A DNA stretch of 23,724 nucleotides, from positions 1-23,724 of the IMG/VR virus record IMGVR_UViG_3300022921_000110. One strand, 5' to 3'. Of the stretch, positions 20,903 to 23,724 are shown piece after piece. This stretch comes from a virus. The position numbers were made by a program, and so were the translations under genes. Below the pieces are notes generated by a model, which saw only the letters and a list, made by a program, of their open reading frames with translations, made no database searches and was not told the DNA's origin. Each line of letters begins with the position of its first letter. The stretch's first letter is position 1.

Positions 20903-21806
20903 AGATGAATTTGATAGTATCCTAGAGGCAGTAAGAGAATTAATTACAGAATCTTTAAATGGAAAATACCAAACTAAAGACGAAGATAATACTGTTACTC
21001 AAAAAGATTATTTAAATAATTTAATTAATAAAACTAAAATTTTACAATTAGATGATATTGAAGAAGATGTTATTGAAGTTAGATCTAATGTTGATTTGTC
21101 TTTAATTAATGTAAATCCTTCTGCATCTGAAATTATTAATAAAATAAAAGCAATTAAAAAGAAGCCATTGAACAAACAACCAAAAGTAATTACCTGTTTA
21201 TTTCATGGTGCTCCAGGCACAGGTAAAACAACTATGGCTACTGAGATTGTAAAATCTTTAGGTAAAAAAGCATTAATTAGATCTTATGCAGATATCCAAT
21301 CTAAATATGTAGGTGAAGGTGAGAAAAGATTACAAGCTTTGTTTGCAGAAGCCCGTGAAAAAGATAAAGTTTTAATTTTAGATGAATGTGACGCTCTTAT
21401 GGCTTCTAGAGAAGCTTCTACTAAAGAGTGGCAACAATCTATGACTAACCAATTTTTAACAGAATTAGATAAACATCACGGTATATTCATAGCTACTACT
21501 AATTTTGTTGAAAGATTAGATGCTGCTTGTTTAAGACGTCTATTTTTAAAATTAGAATTTAAATGGATGACTAATGAACAAAAAAATAAAGCATTTAAAA
21601 TCTTCTTTAATAGAAAAATTAATAATATTCCAGTAGATTTTTTAACAGCAGGTGATTTTAAAGCTGTAAAAGAAAGGTCTTTATACGAGCCTACTACTAA
21701 AATTACAAATAATAACTATATTAAATTATTAAAAGAAGAAGTAGAATATAAAAAGAAAACAATTAAAGAAGTAAATGAAGCTACTAAACGAAAAATAGGT
21801 TTTTAA
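20880..21806 (+). CDS. Classic AAA ATPase (Cdc48/FtsH-like core)
   Basis: A 308-residue protein with an Asp/Glu-rich N-terminal region (1-100) without known domain and one AAA module: Walker A GAPGTGKTT (K116, T117), pore-loop KYVGEGEKRLQALF (Y143 in the aromatic position), Walker B VLILDECDAL (D168, E169), sensor 1 ATTNF (N208) and arginine fingers in ACLRRLF (R219, R220). The KYVGE pore loop is characteristic of hexameric protein unfoldases of the classic AAA clade. No protease or membrane segment is attached, so it may remodel a phage or host complex. It overlaps the upstream unknown gene; the start may also be M3 or M6. Confidence 0.85.
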   Translation: MDMKEMTKDEFDSILEAVRELITESLNGKYQTKDEDNTVTQKDYLNNLINKTKILQLDDIEEDVIEVRSNVDLSLINVNPSASEIINKIKAIKKKPLNKQPKVITCLFHGAPGTGKTTMATEIVKSLGKKALIRSYADIQSKYVGEGEKRLQALFAEAREKDKVLILDECDALMASREASTKEWQQSMTNQFLTELDKHHGIFIATTNFVERLDAACLRRLFLKLEFKWMTNEQKNKAFKIFFNRKINNIPVDFLTAGDFKAVKERSLYEPTTKITNNNYIKLLKEEVEYKKKTIKEVNEATKRKIGF

Positions 21807-21956
21807 ATGAATAAAATGCCATTATTTTTTGTATTAATTTTGGCATTAATCTTAATATTTTATGAAGAAACTAAATTATCACATTCACAAAGATTAAAAA
21901 AACGTATTGCTTATGCAGTTCCTGCTAAAATTATTAAAATAACTCTAATAATTTAA
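21807..21956 (+). CDS. Small membrane protein, 49 residues
   Basis: The ORF directly follows the ATPase. N-terminal membrane segment at about residues 4-19 (MPLFFVLILALILIFY), then a basic cytoplasmic-type part (RLKKRIAYAVPAKIIK). No family recognised. Confidence 0.52.
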   Translation: MNKMPLFFVLILALILIFYEETKLSHSQRLKKRIAYAVPAKIIKITLII

Positions 21957-21967
21957 GGAGACTATTT

Positions 21968-22162
21968 ATGACTTGGAATAAAATTCGTAAAGATTATCAA
22001 GAAAGAATTACTCATTACGAAAATAATATCGCTTATCATTTAGAACAATGGACTGTAACCGGAAATCCTGAACATAAACTTTTTGCAGACCATGACATTA
22101 AACAACTAAATGAAATCAAAAATTATATTTTAAAGAAAGAAAAAGAGCAAGGATTATACTAA
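21968..22162 (+). CDS. Hypothetical helical protein, 64 residues
   Basis: TAAGGAG before ATG 21968 is one of the best ribosome-binding sites here. The product (MTWNKIRKDYQERITHYENN...) is helical and charged, with histidines. Ends in TAATG. Confidence 0.62.
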   Translation: MTWNKIRKDYQERITHYENNIAYHLEQWTVTGNPEHKLFADHDIKQLNEIKNYILKKEKEQGLY

Positions 22163-22332
22163 TGCACTTCGCAGATCTTTATTTAGCCGCTATCCTTGAT
22201 GATAATTTACCAGAGTCTGTCACTCTGTCACCAGAAGAGCTTTTTCATATAGAGGATATGACCATGTATATGCTTGAACAAAGAGCCTTAAAGAATGGCA
22301 CTCTTGTGGTTGATATTGAAATGGTACACTAA
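22162..22332 (+). CDS. Small acidic protein with atypical composition
   Basis: TAATG at both ends. The 56-residue product (MHFADLYLAAILDDNLPESV...) is acidic with two hydrophobic helices. It uses GCC, GTC, CTG and GTG codons and is clearly GC-richer than its neighbours, suggesting a different recent origin. No family recognised. Confidence 0.58.
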   Translation: MHFADLYLAAILDDNLPESVTLSPEELFHIEDMTMYMLEQRALKNGTLVVDIEMVH

Positions 22333-22736
22333 TGAATTTATATATAGAGATAAATGGCGATGCTGATAAAGAAGAAATTAAAGAATATATAGAAAAGAAT
22401 TATTTAACTAAAGAACAAATTAAACATATTATAACAGATTTTGACGACACATTATTATTAGAGTTTTCTCAATGGCCTTATGATTACTATGAAGAATTCA
22501 TGGATACAGAAAAATTTAATATGATATTTTATAATTTAGTTTATAATAATTTTTCTAAACAACAACAAGAATTTTTAAGAGGCTTTAATATAAGTTCTTT
22601 TTTAGCAGAGCATATAGATGAATGTATGCGAGACTCCATTGAAGAAATTTTAATAAGCTATGTTAATGAGCACCTTAAAGAAGATGAAGATCTCTCTTTA
22701 CGTCTTATGCAACTAAAAATGGGAGTTGCTAATTAA
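22332..22736 (+). CDS. Hypothetical acidic protein, 134 residues
   Basis: Starts in TAATG. The product is helical, aromatic and acidic (DADKEEIKEYIEKNYL, IITDFDDTLLLEFSQWPYDY...). FDDTLL resembles a HAD-type DxDxT motif only superficially. It directly precedes the transporter gene. No family recognised. Confidence 0.62.
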   Translation: MNLYIEINGDADKEEIKEYIEKNYLTKEQIKHIITDFDDTLLLEFSQWPYDYYEEFMDTEKFNMIFYNLVYNNFSKQQQEFLRGFNISSFLAEHIDECMRDSIEEILISYVNEHLKEDEDLSLRLMQLKMGVAN

Positions 22737-23210
22737 ATGAAAACAAAATTGTGGAAAAAGGTAAAGAGAATGGAACTTAATAATCCCATAATACAAGTTA
22801 TGATTGGACTTGTAATATTTTATATCGGCTTAAAAATGTTTTCTGGCGGTATGAAATCAATGGGAAATATAGAACACTTATCATGGTTTATTGGTAATCC
22901 TTTATACATGTTTGCTGGTGGTATTGTAATGACTTTACTATGGCAATCTTCTTCATTATCTACTACTGCCATTATTGCTTTAGTAGCTTCTGGAGCAGTT
23001 CCTTTACCTGCAGCTATAGCAGCTGTATTAGGCGCTAATTTAGGCACAACAGGTACTATATGGTTAGCAGGCTTATTAGTTTCAGATGGTATGCCTAAAG
23101 GTGATACTCTAAGAATTGCTATGGCTCATACAGGCGTTAATTTAATAATGGCTTTATCTTTATTACCTTTTGTACATCATATATCAAGATTTTTAACACG
23201 TTTTACTTAA
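22737..23210 (+). CDS. Half-size Na+/phosphate cotransporter-like membrane protein
   Basis: A 157-residue hydrophobic protein with one Na_Pi_cotrans repeat: WQSSSLSTTAIIALVASG (QSSS at 70-73), VPLPAAIAAVLGANLGTTGT (GANLGTT at 99-105), and membrane segments at about 17-38, 54-69, 74-97, 103-116 and 125-146. Cellular NptA/YjbB-type transporters contain two such QSSS repeats and sometimes a PhoU-like end; only one repeat is present, so a working transporter would have to dimerise or pair with a host protein. Its likely role, raising phosphate uptake for phage DNA synthesis, is inferred. ATG 22737 follows the previous stop; M12 (ATG 22770) after AAAGAGA is an alternative start. Confidence 0.83.
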   Translation: MKTKLWKKVKRMELNNPIIQVMIGLVIFYIGLKMFSGGMKSMGNIEHLSWFIGNPLYMFAGGIVMTLLWQSSSLSTTAIIALVASGAVPLPAAIAAVLGANLGTTGTIWLAGLLVSDGMPKGDTLRIAMAHTGVNLIMALSLLPFVHHISRFLTRFT

Positions 23211-23254
23211 ATAAATTATAAATATATTATTTAAATTAATGGATTATTATTTAA
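23211..23254 (+). promoter_or_regulatory. AT-only leader before the last gene
   Basis: Only two of 44 bases are G or C; the stretch contains TATAAAT, TATTAT and TTATTTAA. It could hold a host-type promoter or simply be an AU-rich leader. No -35 box or Shine-Dalgarno can be picked out. Confidence 0.3.
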
Positions 23255-23626
23255 ATGAAAGTAAAAATTATAGCTCATTGGAAACATGGATTTATTATGG
23301 AAGATGACTTAGAGTTATCAGAAGGTAATAATGCTACTTTCAATCCAGAAAAATTATGTACTTATTATAACAATGTAAAAAACATTAATAATTGGTGGAT
23401 TACTGATGAACGGGGAAACACTCTATACTCCAAAGAAAAACCCTTTAAACGAACAATACAGAAAACTAAGTTTGAAAGAGTTAAGAAAGAAAAGAATTAT
23501 TCTAAACTCTCTAAAGAAAAACTAATAGAAGAAATTAAACTATTAATGAAAGAACATAAAAATGCTACTAAAGTAGCTAATATAGTTGGTAAATCACCAA
23601 CATTTGTAAGAACACATATTAAGTAG
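23255..23626 (+). CDS. Possible HTH DNA-binding protein, 123 residues
   Basis: Three parts: a strand-rich N-terminal region (KVKIIAHWKHGFIMEDDLEL, INNWWITDERGNTLY), a very basic linker (KRTIQKTKFERVKKEKN), and a C-terminal helix-turn-helix-like end (KNATKVANIVGKSPTFVRTH, about residues 102-121) reading like an a-helix, GKS turn and recognition helix. It may regulate phage transcription. It stands alone, preceded by an AT-only leader and followed by a large terminator, which fits an independently expressed regulator. The HTH is by eye only. Confidence 0.6.
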   Translation: MKVKIIAHWKHGFIMEDDLELSEGNNATFNPEKLCTYYNNVKNINNWWITDERGNTLYSKEKPFKRTIQKTKFERVKKEKNYSKLSKEKLIEEIKLLMKEHKNATKVANIVGKSPTFVRTHIK

Positions 23627-23642
23627 TATACCCTAAACACTA

Positions 23643-23714
23643 ACTAATAAAGCCCCTTAGATCTACCTACTACAGGTATTTCTAAGGGGCTATTAGTATT
23701 ACATATTTTTTTTT
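23643..23714 (+). terminator. Very large terminator hairpin
   Basis: AGCCCCTTAGA (23651-23661) pairs perfectly with TCTAAGGGGCT (23681-23691); the stem extends outward (ACTAAT 23643-23648 with ATTAGT 23692-23697) past a two-base bulge and inward (TACCT 23664-23668 with AGGTA 23674-23678). A run of T follows from 23705. It probably marks the end of this transcription block. Confidence 0.9.
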
Positions 23715-23724
23715 TATCTTATTA

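Noticed and set aside
22440-22455. FDDTLL in the 22332 gene as a HAD phosphatase motif
   Set aside because: The expected downstream HAD motifs (Thr/Ser, Lys and acidic pair) are not found and the hydrophobic lead-in strand is poor.
1-23724. CRISPR array, insertion sequence or origin of replication
   Set aside because: No regularly spaced repeats, transposase or clear iteron cluster was seen; the only long exact repeat noticed is the 16-mer promoter-like motif.

Overview
The window is a gene-packed, single-strand (+) stretch of an AT-rich tailed-phage genome (about 30% GC judged by eye, standard bacterial code). It opens with the C-terminus of a T7-type single-subunit RNA polymerase and continues with a T7-like replication set: ssDNA-binding protein, family A DNA polymerase with proofreading exonuclease, 5'-3' exonuclease, RusA-type resolvase and fused primase-helicase. 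A DUF3310 protein, a DUF6899-like protein and many tiny overlapping ORFs also fit a podovirus-like lytic phage with its own transcription system. No integrase, structural or packaging gene is visible. The host cannot be named; the composition and the phosphate-transport and nucleotide genes suggest, by inference only, an AT-rich and probably aquatic bacterium.

Layout. 1-720: RNA polymerase end, a hairpin and two tiny proteins. 698-4171: promoter-like motif, SSB, nucleotidyltransferase, DUF3310 and DNA polymerase, closed by a strong terminator. 4180-4253: tRNA-Trp(CCA). 4268-6214: small genes including a nucleoside 2-deoxyribosyltransferase-like enzyme and a conserved phage protein. 6247-10101: a five-gene module with a MoxR-type AAA+ ATPase, two small linkers, a protein combining an HExxH domain with a VWA domain, and a 331-residue unknown. 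10103-13196: GIY-YIG-like protein, HExxH metallopeptidase, 5'-3' exonuclease and RusA resolvase among small ORFs. 13196-16157: primase-helicase, dCMP deaminase and DUF6899-like protein. 16154-20464: second copy of the promoter-like motif, a terminator, nrdA fused to glutaredoxin, small ORFs, nrdB, more tiny ORFs and a terminator. 20474-23714: an unknown protein paired with a Cdc48/FtsH-like AAA ATPase, small ORFs, a half-size Na/Pi cotransporter, a possible HTH protein and a very large terminator hairpin.

How the genes fit together. The phage polymerase probably reads these genes from its own promoters; two near-identical intergenic motifs are the best candidates. NrdA-Grx and NrdB make deoxynucleotides, with dCMP deaminase and the deoxyribosyltransferase-like enzyme adjusting pools; DNA polymerase, primase-helicase and SSB replicate; exonuclease and RusA process primers, host DNA and junctions. 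At least twenty gene junctions are TAATG or ATGA overlaps, so translational coupling is pervasive. The least explained parts are the MoxR/VWA-peptidase module, the second AAA ATPase pair, the GC-rich mosaic patches in conserved genes, and the dual-frame locus at 18394-18622. No gene-free stretch exceeds 300 bases; the largest gaps are the tRNA region (4139-4267) and the end of the window.
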